DNA from: Scatophagus argus
Taxonomy: Eukaryota > Chordata > Actinopteri > Scatophagidae
Reading direction: 5' to 3'
Assembly (NCBI RefSeq): GCF_020382885.2
Contig: NC_058496.1
Span: 8,486,501 to 8,550,500 of the forward strand
Length of the DNA stretch: 64,000 nucleotides
Shown here in pieces: positions 21,392-32,258 of this stretch; the first letter of the stretch is position 1, and the number at the start of each line of letters is the position of its first letter. A model generated the notes under the pieces. That model saw only the letters and a list, made by a program, of their open reading frames with translations, did no database searches and had not been told where the DNA came from. Both the position numbers and the translations under genes were made by a program.

Positions 21392-21950
21392 AGTCTAGCC
21401 TGTCACTTTATGCCAACTGATATAATATTAAGTGTTCAGTACGGGGCGTTATTGCTGCAGCCTGTGTGGTTTAAAGCTGTACATTTCAGCGGACGATTAA
21501 CAGAAATAATAAGTAGAAAATCTTCCCATCATGTCCATTGGGGGGTTTTCCAGTTGATTTCATGATGCGGAGAAACTTCCGCCCCACAGGTGCGACAGCC
21601 TGGGCCGTGATTATCACACAACCTGCACTCACACTTGCTGTCTGAATGTGTGGCTTTTCTAATTTGGTGAAGCGGAGAGCCGGACGAAAATGGGGGATTA
21701 GTCAAACCACAAACGTCTTTCTAATCAATTTAACCCGCTGAGACGGTCAGCCCGTGCGTTTCAGGGAGGAGGTGATTTGGGGCTGGGAGGGGTGGGTGGT
21801 GTTGGTGGTTGGGGGGGATCAGTGACTGCTAAACCAAACAATGGGGTATCGTGTGCCGCTCGTCCTCTCCGGCATTCCCCTGCTCCCATGGGACGAGCAG
21901 AGCCACTCTTTGTGGATGGCACAGTGTCCACGGAGGTCAGAGGGGGCGTG

Positions 21951-21973
21951 GCGTGTGTGCGTGTGCGTGTGTG

Positions 21974-22009
<36 letters not shown>
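21951..22009. repeat. (GT)n microsatellite with GC interruptions
   Basis: A long GT tract with several GC interruptions, upstream of ebf2. Frames through it give artefactual cysteine/valine repeats. Confidence 0.9.
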
Positions 22010-24471
22010 GAGAGACGCAGCAGCTGGTTCCCGTCCCTCCTCTCCACTGTGTAGAAAACAACAGGACTAATGTGACCCACAACGTCTCCTATCGATCGTT
22101 ATATATTGCACGCTCGTTTTTTTTTGTTTGTTTGTTTGAATATTTAGACAAAGGTGCAGATCCCCGGGGAGTGTCGGCACCCGCTGTTAAGGCTGAGTGA
22201 CCTCCTTCAGCCTCAGTCTCTTCATATCAAATACAAAGTTTGATAAACTTTAAACAAAAAAAATTGGATTCACGGATTCAGCTGTAACACAAGGCCTGTT
22301 GGAGCTTAAACATCCCATCAAAGAAAAATAAGGACTGAACAACAACTAAAGGGGCCTAAGGTGGATGAACTACACTAAAAAAATAACATCGTGAGGGTCA
22401 CTGATGGAGTAAAACTGCAACAGAAAAAGGATCTTCTGAACATCACAATATGTTACAAACTGTGCTGCTTTTTCTTCGATTTCATAAAATATAACATTTT
22501 GCACTCACTGCAGACGTATTGAACAGGTGCAGGTGATTTACATATTATATATTCATTTAAGTGCCCCAGTTAGTTAATTAGTTATGTTTTGTTATTGTTT
22601 TTGTGTGTGTGTGCCCTGCCTACATGGTTTTAAAATACATCAAAAATATTAGTACAGTTAAACGTTTGTCAGGCAAGAACAGAGCTTCTTACACAAACAG
22701 CACAAAGGACTTGGCTTCTGTCCCAGTAAGAGTGAAGCCGGTGAGCCACTGATGTTGAGGTCTAAATCAAAGGCAGCCATCACTAATTAATGTTACTGAT
22801 AACACCTGCGGTTTTCCTGCTCCAACGTGTCACGGTGTCTGCTGTGAGAAAAGTCTATTTGGCGAGCAATACCAACAAGTTATTTTAAATAATTAAAAAT
22901 CAAGTTACTGATGCCAGAATGAAAATATGTGCCAAAATAAGTTAAACAATACTTTTCCTGACCCTGACCCTAATCCTGGCTTCCAGGAGTCGATAGTTTG
23001 CATTTAACAACTGTACTCGTAGTTGACTTATAGGGTGAAGAATGTTTTGTTGGTTCTTCAAACAGAAGACTCCATCTCACCTCCAAGTGATGAAGAGCTG
23101 AATTCACTCCCATATAATAACTCACGTTGCATCCCGGCTCGTGGCAGCACAGATGCAGGCTACGGCAGGTAAAACCCACCACAGCTGAGTTCAACCTGAG
23201 CTAAACCTTCTACCTGTTTTCAGGCTCACACCTTTACAGCAGGCTGTAAATCTGCTGTACAGTAAATCCTTTGTTGTGTCACTGAGTGATAGTTTGATTT
23301 GTATGATCTGCATGATTTTTTTTTTTTTTTTTTTTGGTTACTCTAACAGAAACTTTGCCTTAGAGAAAAAGAGTGCCTTGCATTCTTGCTGAGAAAAAAC
23401 AAATTATCCACCACAGAACTGATTTACTTCAGTTTTTTGAATTATTAAGAGAAGGTTAAAAAAAAATTAAGATTTTGTGGCTGCATTGTTCAGAAATAAA
23501 TAAGCAATTTTTCTCTTAATTTAGTTACAAGTGTTCAACTTATTTTGATTCTTTCATTTGCTTCAACTGAGCCTGCTGCAAAGATTGCATCTGTTTAAAA
23601 CAAAATCAAATCTATTTAGGTTTTTGTTGTTGTTGTTCCTTTTTTAGGAAGAGTTCAACTTCAGAACCGGCACTAGTCCTGCATGAAGTGAAGAAACTTC
23701 ACCCAGTAATTCACCTTTCCCGTCCATAAAAATTGTGTGGCAGCGCCCTCTACTGGACTGAATAAGAACAGTATTAAGTGTGGCTGTCTGGATTTGCAAT
23801 ATTCTCATCGGCTGATCACTGATTTCACTCAGAGAAGAGTTTAATCTGCATGACAAACATTTATTAATGTCAAATTTAAAGAGACTCAAAGTCTTACACT
23901 TTAAAACTGGACAAACAAATGTGAGATCCAACGAATCTGGCAAAGGTTTAAAATAAACCCTTTGCTGTTGTAGCTTATTTATCTTATGGCTCACATTCAT
24001 TTCCAGATACAGGCTGTCAAAATTATACTCAGAGAAGACAAAGACAATTTGATAAGACAATAAAGTGATTACTTCAAAACAAATGAAACAATACCACATA
24101 TCATCAGGTAGTGCAAGGTTGTTACAATATTTTAAAATTAAGAGAAAAATATGTACCCATTTTCATTTCTAGTGCAGCTACTCCTACAGTCAATACAAAA
24201 CCTTTAATCAGTCAAATAATGCCACGAGGTTTACACATTTTGCCTTTCTGTCAGCAAGCCTCCACTATAAAAATACATATTTTTGATACTACGTTTTGCT
24301 TTTAATTGCTTTAGAGTCGGGCAACTTCCTTATTTATAATTCCTGATATGTAGAGATTTGTGACTTCACTCATTCTCAGGGGTGCATAATGGACTAAATA
24401 ACATGTTAAAATGGACTTTTAGAACTATCATGAAGAAGAGTTGGGTCAGCAGCTGCATGAAGAACAGTCTC

Positions 24472-27400
24472 CTACTCAGTGAACAGCAGATGCCCTGAAA
24501 AGATGCTGTCACTGGTCAGGCCATTGGCACCATGTTTGGACAACAGATAAACCCTGTCTCCCTTCTGAAGCCTAACGTACACGCTGCCACTGGCTGTGAT
24601 GTGACCGTTCTGCCTGGTGGTGAACGAGTGCAGAACCAGCTTCCCGTTATGCATCAGATCCACACTGGCGTCGCTCTGGGTGATGGTGCAGAAGAACTGG
24701 AACTCATACACACCTGGAACATCACAGGTAAAATACCCTGTCTTGATGTCATAGCTGTTCTGTCCGTTGTAGATGATGTCGCGGAAGGCGATGGGCTGGT
24801 CGGTCCTGGGGAAGTTGTTTCCCAGTCGCACAGAGAAGGCTACTTTCACTGTGGGGGCAGAAGATCCAGGGGGGCCTGGTGGACCTTGTGGTCCGGTGGG
24901 TCCTGTGTGGAAATAAAGAGCCCCGTTATATCCAATAGAACCTTACCATTGTAGTATTTTGAAGTAATGCTACCAATTCTAGTATTTATGGATAATAGTA
25001 CAGGAAGTGGTAAGTTTACCTGGTGGTCCTGCAACACTCACTGGACCTTGTGCTAGATAAAATTAAAGGGGGGGGGGGGATTAATATTTGCAGAAAAATA
25101 GCTAATGTTGGTACTGAAAAACTGTGTCGGAGAGGATTTCATCAACTCACCATCCTCCTTCCAGGGACTGAGGTCAAAGGCAGGAATGTTACTGCACTGT
25201 GTGTAACCGGACTGTCGAGGCCGATACTGGAAGGGCTTCTCTGGCACTTCAGTGATGCCGGTGTTGTCGCAAATGATCCGAGCAAGTGATGTATCCCTCA
25301 CAGACCTCCTCTGGGCCTCAGTAAAGACTCCGTCATTCTCCCACCAAAGTCTGAAATGGGACAGTTTCAAAACATTTAAGGACATGCAAAAATGAACATA
25401 GAGATGGAGTCAACAAATACCTCCACGTTTTCAGCAATGCGATTTATGTAATTTACCGGTCTCCCTGACGGATCCTCTGGAACTGAGTGGCAATCATACA
25501 GGCAAACAGAGGTCCCACTCTTCCTCCACGGACAAACGGCTCAGCCACTCCAGCCACCCACACGTCAATGTTGTCAGGTGTTTTATAGAGATCCAAAAAT
25601 CTCTTGGCCAGAGCAGAGTTGTTCATCACTGCAGCCAGCTCTGCCAGGGTTCGTGGCTGTGACAGCCCACAGAACTTCCTCCACTGGTTGTAGCCTAAAA
25701 AGGGACACAGTGTGAACACATTGCCACATTTTAAATGTATGAACTGTAATGCCAGCAAAATTCATTCTAAACTTAAAGAATACATAGGTATTAAAAAAAA
25801 TACCAGGGAGTCCATGGTCTCTGCCTCTCTGCATGTTAAGAGATGCCAGATCCAGCGCCAACTCAGCGGAGAACTGAAACAGCCTTTCCCTCAGCTCATC
25901 ATGCATCATGTGTTCCTGCGTGTTCAGCTTGGCCTTGCGACCCACCAGCCCCCTCAGGATTGGGTCCAAACCACCTGAGGAATTCAAGGAAGGAGTTTTA
26001 CTTTTAACCACTTCTATATACTATCTGTTTAGTGAAGAACTAACAAGCTAACTGAGCCCATACCTTCAAAGATGACTCTCCATGGTGTGAAGAAGGCTCT
26101 GTGCAGCAGTGGGCTGGGGAAATCATCATGTTCCTCGTACTTCTCGTTAAGACGGAAAATGAAAGGCTGAACCATCAGGTGAGCGAATCGGTAGGCAGCT
26201 GTGGCGAACACATTGGAGATGCTGGGGTCCACGTTTTCATCATAGCCAGGGTAGGTGGACAGCTGCCTGGCAATGAAGTCTGGACCCACAATGTGGTTCA
26301 AGTAGTCTCGGAAAGTCAGAACCTGAGAGGCCAAAAAGAAACATTAACCGAACCGTGTGAGGACATACCACCCATCCCTTCCATCATTAAAGTAAAACGC
26401 CTTCTGTCCATGCAGCTAAGCCCCCCTCTGACCTGAAAGTATCCTCCCATGATCTTGCGCGCCTCCTGGTACAGCCTCTCTCCATCCCAGTGAGGATTGA
26501 GTTTGGCCAGAGCTCGTGCCAGACGGTTGTGTTCACGCATCAACAGTGTGTGCAAAGAGGTCAGAGCAATGTTCTCATTGGAGCGCTCGTCACCTGAAAA
26601 GCCACATAAAGTGCCGTCAGCCCAGTACAATCCTTGGAGTGAATCTAACACTTAAAGTAAAGATTGTACGTGAAACCTTTTCTGCTGCCACTCACCAGCC
26701 AGAAAGCAGGGCACCTCCTCAGCATTATTGTCCTTAGTAATGCGAGCTCGTGTGGCACACATGTTGGCACCCATGTTGGTGAAGGGCAGGAGCTCACGGC
26801 CGTTGTCCTTGTACTCTGTGTTGACCTTCAGCAGACCCTCATCTGTGGAGAGGTCCCGAAGGAAGCGAGCTTTGGCATCGTCTGAACCGTACACCTGGCC
26901 TACATCGATGAAAGCTGTGAGGGTGTTCATCTGCTGACGGACATTGGCTGCACCGAAGAGGTGGCCTGTGTTGCCGGACCCACAAGCTGCTGCTGAGCGG
27001 AAGAATGGGATGCACTCGTGTGAGTTTCTGCCAAAGCGGGGGTCAGCGCTTGGAATCTGTTTAGATGACAAGAAGCACTTAGCCTTCAATGTGTGTGTGT
27101 GTTTGTGGGTTTGGATGTATTCATAATGTGATGACACTGACATCAATGGGGAAGCAGGGCTCAGTGCGATCGCAGGTCTTGTCGCAGTCAATGCCGTTGC
27201 TGAATGAGCGGATGACGGGAGAGTGAGGAGTGAAGGTCAGGTCGTGATCAGTCCACTGGCCGAAGATTGTCACCAGGTGAGTGTAGAGTGGGTCGCTCTC
27301 CACGTCAGAGTTTGCTGTGCGCAGAATACGGTTGGACACCTCCCTCACCTGGGGGACAGGATGCAGACAATAAGAACCTTGATGAAATGGATTTGTATAA

Positions 27401-28599
27401 GTACAAGTGTCTTTTTGTCCAAGAACTTTCGCTGTGTAGCCAGTTAAGATGAAGTGTATTACCAGCGGAAGAATTTCACCGTTGACTTTCCTGTCAGCAT
27501 CCCAGCCTTTAGCCACAGAGATTCTATCCTGGTACTCAGCAGGGAGCCAGCGGGTGAAAGGTGTGTTGGAAGATCCCCAGCGAGTGTTCATTCTAGGCAA
27601 GAAATAATAAATCTTTTCTTTTTCTCCGATAAATCCTTTATAGTATGTAGTATATATAGTATATGTACAAGTGAAATGAAAAGTTACCACTTAAAACCTG
27701 CCCCACCTGTTGTTGCAGACGCTGCTTGCAGTGCGAAACTTGTTCAAATTGGGAGTTGTCTTGCAAGAAGGAACACGATGTCGAGGAGAGCAGCCTGTCA
27801 GTTCAGCAATGGTCTGCAGATCCTCCTCAGAGAGCAAATCTGATTAAAGGAAGCAAATGATAAGCAACTCAGCTTGTAACCAATTTGCAAATATTTGTAA
27901 GGTGAATTTCGATTTTCAGTTTTGGCTACACACCTGTGGCATTGATGGAACGTTTCTGACGTTTTGCCAAAGATCTCTTGATCAGTGTGACAGCATTGTC
28001 TAAGTAGTCAGCAGCGCGCACAACTTGACGGCTTGGGCCAACAGGCTGCTTCAGCAAGCGCAGGATGTCTGAAGGGTTTGCTGATTGCCTCCTCACACGG
28101 TTAATGCTCCTGTGTTGCGTGAAGAGGCCAGATACATTAATGTCTTCATTCAGAATATCTTTCAGTCACTTTAGGGTTCATTCAACAGGTTAGTTCACTT
28201 ACTCCCTCCTGGAGTACTCGTATGCTGCATCCACATTGGCTTTGGCTGTCCTGACAGCTTCTTCAATGACACTCCGGCTCAAATGTGATTCTGAAAATAA
28301 AATTAAAAAAAAAAACACATTTTGTTGAACTTACTTTCTGGCTCACTCTTAATAGTGATGCTCCTGATCTGTTCTGCTTTTTTTTTGGTTCATTTCTCTA
28401 AGGTGTGATAAATTAAAAAGAGAAAGAAAAATCAGATAATTAATTGTAGGAGGATGAGATTATTTTAAATCAAGACTAATTAATGCATTTGAAGGTGTCT
28501 GCAGCTATGCTAAGTAGAATGATAGAAGTAGTACTCACCAACTTGGGACAGAGAAAACAGGTAAAGCCCTGCAGCCAGCAGGCACAGAAACCGATTCAT
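24472..28599 (-). CDS. Myeloid haem peroxidase with C-terminal collagen-like stretch and C1q domain
   Basis: A secreted or granule haem peroxidase of the MPO/EPX/LPO family, which uses H2O2 to oxidise halides or thiocyanate. Fourteen coding exons join in frame: 28539-28599, 28203-28290, 27934-28109, 27707-27839, 27463-27592, 27142-27348, 26696-27056, 26433-26593, 26064-26322, 25804-25974, 25457-25694, 25151-25350, 25020-25052, 24472-24902. They encode 882 residues. A signal peptide ([18 protein letters not shown]) and propeptide come first. The distal site is GQWTDHD (Gln227, Asp230, His231), the catalytic Arg389/Glu392 lie in ERSNEN, and the proximal His487 is in [11 protein letters not shown]. 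After SPWKED two phase-1 joints lead to [13 protein letters not shown] (collagen-like, about 731-752) and a C1q domain (about 759-882; [34 protein letters not shown]). MPO normally ends after the peroxidase domain. Met243 of MPO is replaced by Asn393. The peroxidase part is certain. The fusion is strongly supported by reading phase but lacks transcript proof. Confidence 0.9.
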
Positions 28600-28803
28600 C
28601 TCTAGAAAAAGGACAAATACTTGGCTGTCATATACACTGGTCAAATCATTTAAATCACATCTTCTGAATTTTACTCAGAGAAAGTCTCAGAAATATAATG
28701 CAAAACCAAATACAACTCAGCCAAACACGTTACTGACCCATTAATGTTAACTGTGACTTCTGTGTAAAAAATAAATAGCTTATTGAAAGTCAGAAATTAG
28801 GAA

Positions 28804-28915
28804 ATTAACCTGTGAAAAGGGTGAAGCTCCTGTCCTGTAATGTGCTCTTGCATCCAGTCTGAACCTCCAGGGGCTCAATGCTGCTCATCATGACAGAAGG
28901 ACTATTTATAGCGAT
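28804..28915 (-). promoter_or_regulatory. TATA box and probable non-coding first exon of the peroxidase-C1q gene
   Basis: On the minus strand CTATAAATAGT occurs at about 28902-28912. It is followed by about 70 nt ending at a consensus donor (TTTTCACAG then gttaat, exon end 28810). The coding exon then starts two bases after an acceptor (ttctctag) at 28600. This suggests a TATA-driven, spliced 5' UTR, as is common for myeloid granule genes. It was inferred from motifs only. Confidence 0.55.
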
Positions 28916-31900
28916 GGGACACGTCATTTGATGCCAGGTTTGTTGTCTGGAATTTTGCTCAGACAATGAATTTTTTTTTTTCTTTTCCTAGTTCCTCCTC
29001 TGCAACATCAGTCCTGAGCAGTTTCTATTTATGGAAACGATTAAAAAAATATGAGCTATACCTGATTGATTGACACTGAGTGATTAGAATGAATGTTTTC
29101 ACATGGTCTGGTTTCAAAAACAACAACAACAATAATAAAGATAACGAAAAAAACACAAACAATTTGATTAACCCATTTTTGCACGTTCTGCATTTCTGTG
29201 CAAAAATGGTTTCTTATTTTACATATAATAATGTAACAATAACTATATAAAGCACCATGTTTCCCCTCTCCTCTCGGTCCTGGCGCTCACACAGAAGCAG
29301 GCTGCTGGAATGTTTTCTAAAGCAAACCTGCATATCTGGTGTCGGAGCTGCACCCGAAGAGAAACTCAACCCCGCATCTTCACGAGCAATTTAGAAATGT
29401 GTTTTCCCATTGCGTCAGGTTAAAGCACCTGTTATTTTCATTATCTCCAATTTTTCATTTGAGCTTTTACTCTAGTTTCACTGAGGTTTGTTTTCCAGTA
29501 ATTTAATGGTTTTTCACATATCTGGAAATGTCTGTGTGAATATTGTGTGTTTCTTGTACTTGTAAATAACAGTGGAGGGCTGAGTCTTCACAGTGGGCTG
29601 TACGGTGACATCTTTTTTCTTTATTTACTGAACTCTGCTGTAGCGTTTTGTAAAACCAACTTCGGGAAGGTCAACAGTGTCAGGTAAGTCTAGTGTCAAC
29701 AACTTCCTGGAGCGGGAACTTGTCGGACTTACCGACGGGCCACACAAGCTGTTGAAATTACATAAAGCGTGACGAAGTGAAGGAAGACAACTTCCTGCAC
29801 TTACGTTACGTAAAATGCAAAACGCCCATCATATTTTCCATTGACACATGTTACATAGGGTCTATAGCATGACTTTAAACACCTGAGGGCGTGACTGAAC
29901 ACACCTGTTAAGCGGCGAATTAAAAGAAATACTGTGCGCTTTTTTTAATTAACGAAAAGTTCATTAATTTTGCGTCATTTGCTGGATTCTAGACGAACAT
30001 GGAATATAAATACCCAACGTCTACATGATCAGATTTAATAAAACATTAAAGACATTCGTTTTCTCTAAGCACATTTCATGTTTTACAGGTTCCAAATAAG
30101 CAGGCCAACACAACCAATAATTATCGTCTTTATCGTCTTTTCTGTGCCCGAAGCGAAATACTTTCATTTAATATGTGCATACTGTTCAGCTTCATATTTT
30201 ATTAATTATTATTATTAACTCATGTTTAACAGTTTGTTCTGTTACGTGTTAAAGGAGCTGAAGCGCACACACGATTTGAGATGTACATTTACAGACGCGA
30301 ATCAACCATTTTATCCACAAAGGGGTGTGTGTGGGTGTGTGTGTGGGTGTGTGTGCTGTGAGCGCTGCAGGGCGAGTGTAAAGATTATGTCATGATGTTG
30401 AACGTTAAATCTCATCGTCTTTGTGTGGATATTGTTGAGCCATCCATCCATCCATCCATTTTCTATACCGTGTATCCGTCAGGGTCGTGGGGGAGCTGGA
30501 GCCTATCACAGCTGACTACGGGCGAGAGGCGGGATTCACCCTGGACTGGTCGCCAGTCAATCGCAGGGCCAACACACAAAGACAAACAACCACACACTCA
30601 CACCTAGAGGCTCTGTAGAGTAGCCAATTAACCTGATGTGCACGTTTTCGGGATTGTGGGAGGAAGCCGGAGAACCCGGAGAAAACCCACACAGGCACAG
30701 GGAGAACATGCAAACTCCACATAGAAGGGCCCAGACCGGGATTCGAACCTGGAACGCTTTAGCCATGAGGCGACAGCGCCCATATTGTTGAGTCTGTTTC
30801 TAAAAACCTAATGTTTGATCACTTAACAGGAATCCCTCAGCTTAAGGCCCAGATTTCCAAGCTGCATGCATGACTCGCTGTGTGGCCTTTTTGGCCTTTT
30901 GAATAAGTCAGGGATCATCCACAAGTTGTGAGAAAAGCAAACTGTGTCACAATATTAGTTTACAGTAACAAAGCATAAAGAAACAAATGTTAATTTGGCA
31001 GCCAGACATGTCAGTACAAATGCAGTGTTGTGGCTATAAAAATTCAGTTTGACTATAATAGCTATTATTAAGTTAAACACATAGATAATAGCTACACATT
31101 GTACAGGTGTTAACATTGGTCCATGTTCTCAGTCCAACCAGTACCTTTCATTTAGTACATGTACTGCTGAGCTCTGGAGGGTGACACTGGACAAGGCTTT
31201 GTTGATTGGATGGAAAGGTTGAGAAGTTCACCTTCCAGGTAATATTAAGTCAGACTGTATCCTCTTATCGCTGTTAGATGCAATACAGAGTAAACTCATC
31301 TGAAGTAAGTTCATTTTATTTGTTGAATGGTTCACCTGTTGTCTGGTCAACACAGAGTTGCTCTAAATCCTGAAGACAAGTTAAAAAAAAAACTGTACCA
31401 CACTTCTGAGATAATTTGCATTTAGATTCTTTGAAGAAGAGTAAAATGATGAAAGATTTCATTAAAACATGGTTGATTTTGAAGATGTTTGCATATGTTT
31501 TATTTTAAAAGATCAGTGCTCAAGAGGAAAGGAAAAAAAAGGAGTGCAGATATTATATTAACCTATAAGGAACTGTGAGCAGAAAAAGCTGCTTATTGTG
31601 TCTCCTAAGCCTTTCTTTGAGAATCAAATCATGTACATATACAAAAATAGATGATATAAAGTTATATAAAATGATCTACTGTTCTAAACACACTTTCTTC
31701 TAATTTATAGAGATAAAATCTGTAAGAACCCAAAGCCTGACAGAGAGGAAGACTGAGTAACTGAATCAGTGAAACAACTTACTTATTTAGATTTGACTTT
31801 TGCTTATTCATTATGATTATGATCATGATTATTATTATCACTGCTGGTGTTGTTGTCATTGTTTATTTCAGTATTGTTTCTATCAAGCTCACTTGACCCC

Positions 31901-32258
31901 TGTGTGCTGTTTAGCTTCTTCTCCAAAATAAATACTGAGTCATAGTTATGCAGATTTACACTCGTTTATTATGCTGCACATCTTGTGAAGCACATTATTT
32001 GAAAATTATTTGATAGATTCATGTGGCAGTCACTAAAACCACATTTTAATGAGGGATTTGAAGAGTGAGGAAAAAAATAGAAGTTGCACATTAATTTCCA
32101 ATTAACACTGGAGAATAACATTATTTTCATTAAACCAGAAATGTAGATAAACTGCATAAGGACATTTATTTCATTAGACAGGACATGGCAAGTAGCAAGC
32201 AATGGCACTGGTTTTAAATAGTGTAGTTTTGTGTCAGTAGTAGCTGCTGTGTTTTGTT
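28916..32258. other. Spacer between the two peroxidase genes
   Basis: Gene-free, AT-rich sequence containing a complete tRNA-headed retroposon (30440-30781), a GT/GGTGT tract near 30325-30355, and the 3' flank of the upstream peroxidase copy. No exon was recognised. Confidence 0.7.
30440..30781 (-). mobile_element. tRNA-headed SINE-like retroposon, complete, with 11 bp target duplication
   Basis: Read on the minus strand, the element starts with a tRNA-like head whose B-box region is CCAGGTTCGAATCCCGG (around 30740-30756). It continues through a block common in fish repeats (TGGAGTTTGCATGTTCTC) and ends in (GGAT)n. The 11-mer ATATTGTTGAG flanks both sides exactly (30429-30439 and 30782-30792), the mark of a retroposed insertion. 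Confidence 0.85.

Larger units (their letters stand above)
18875..24471. other. ebf2 5' UTR/upstream region, and gene-free space to the peroxidase gene
   Basis: Immediately upstream of the ebf2 ATG the sequence is CpG-containing and moderately GC-rich (about 18880-20150), as expected for a developmental gene's 5' UTR and promoter. I could not fix the transcription start. Further out are CT and GT microsatellites, a 22-base T run near 23315 and two short sites reported under findings. The last few hundred bases should include the 3' UTR of the peroxidase-C1q gene. I found no supported coding exon in this stretch. Confidence 0.6.

Noticed and set aside
24532..24954. Plus-strand open frame of 140 codons over the C1q exon
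   Set aside because: It is the antisense shadow of the C1q exon. It has no family motif, while the minus strand gives a textbook C1q domain.
24472..25052. A separate C1q gene downstream of the peroxidase
   Set aside because: The C1q exon has no start codon, signal peptide or promoter of its own. Three successive joints keep frame with the peroxidase. Kept as the main alternative to be tested by transcripts.
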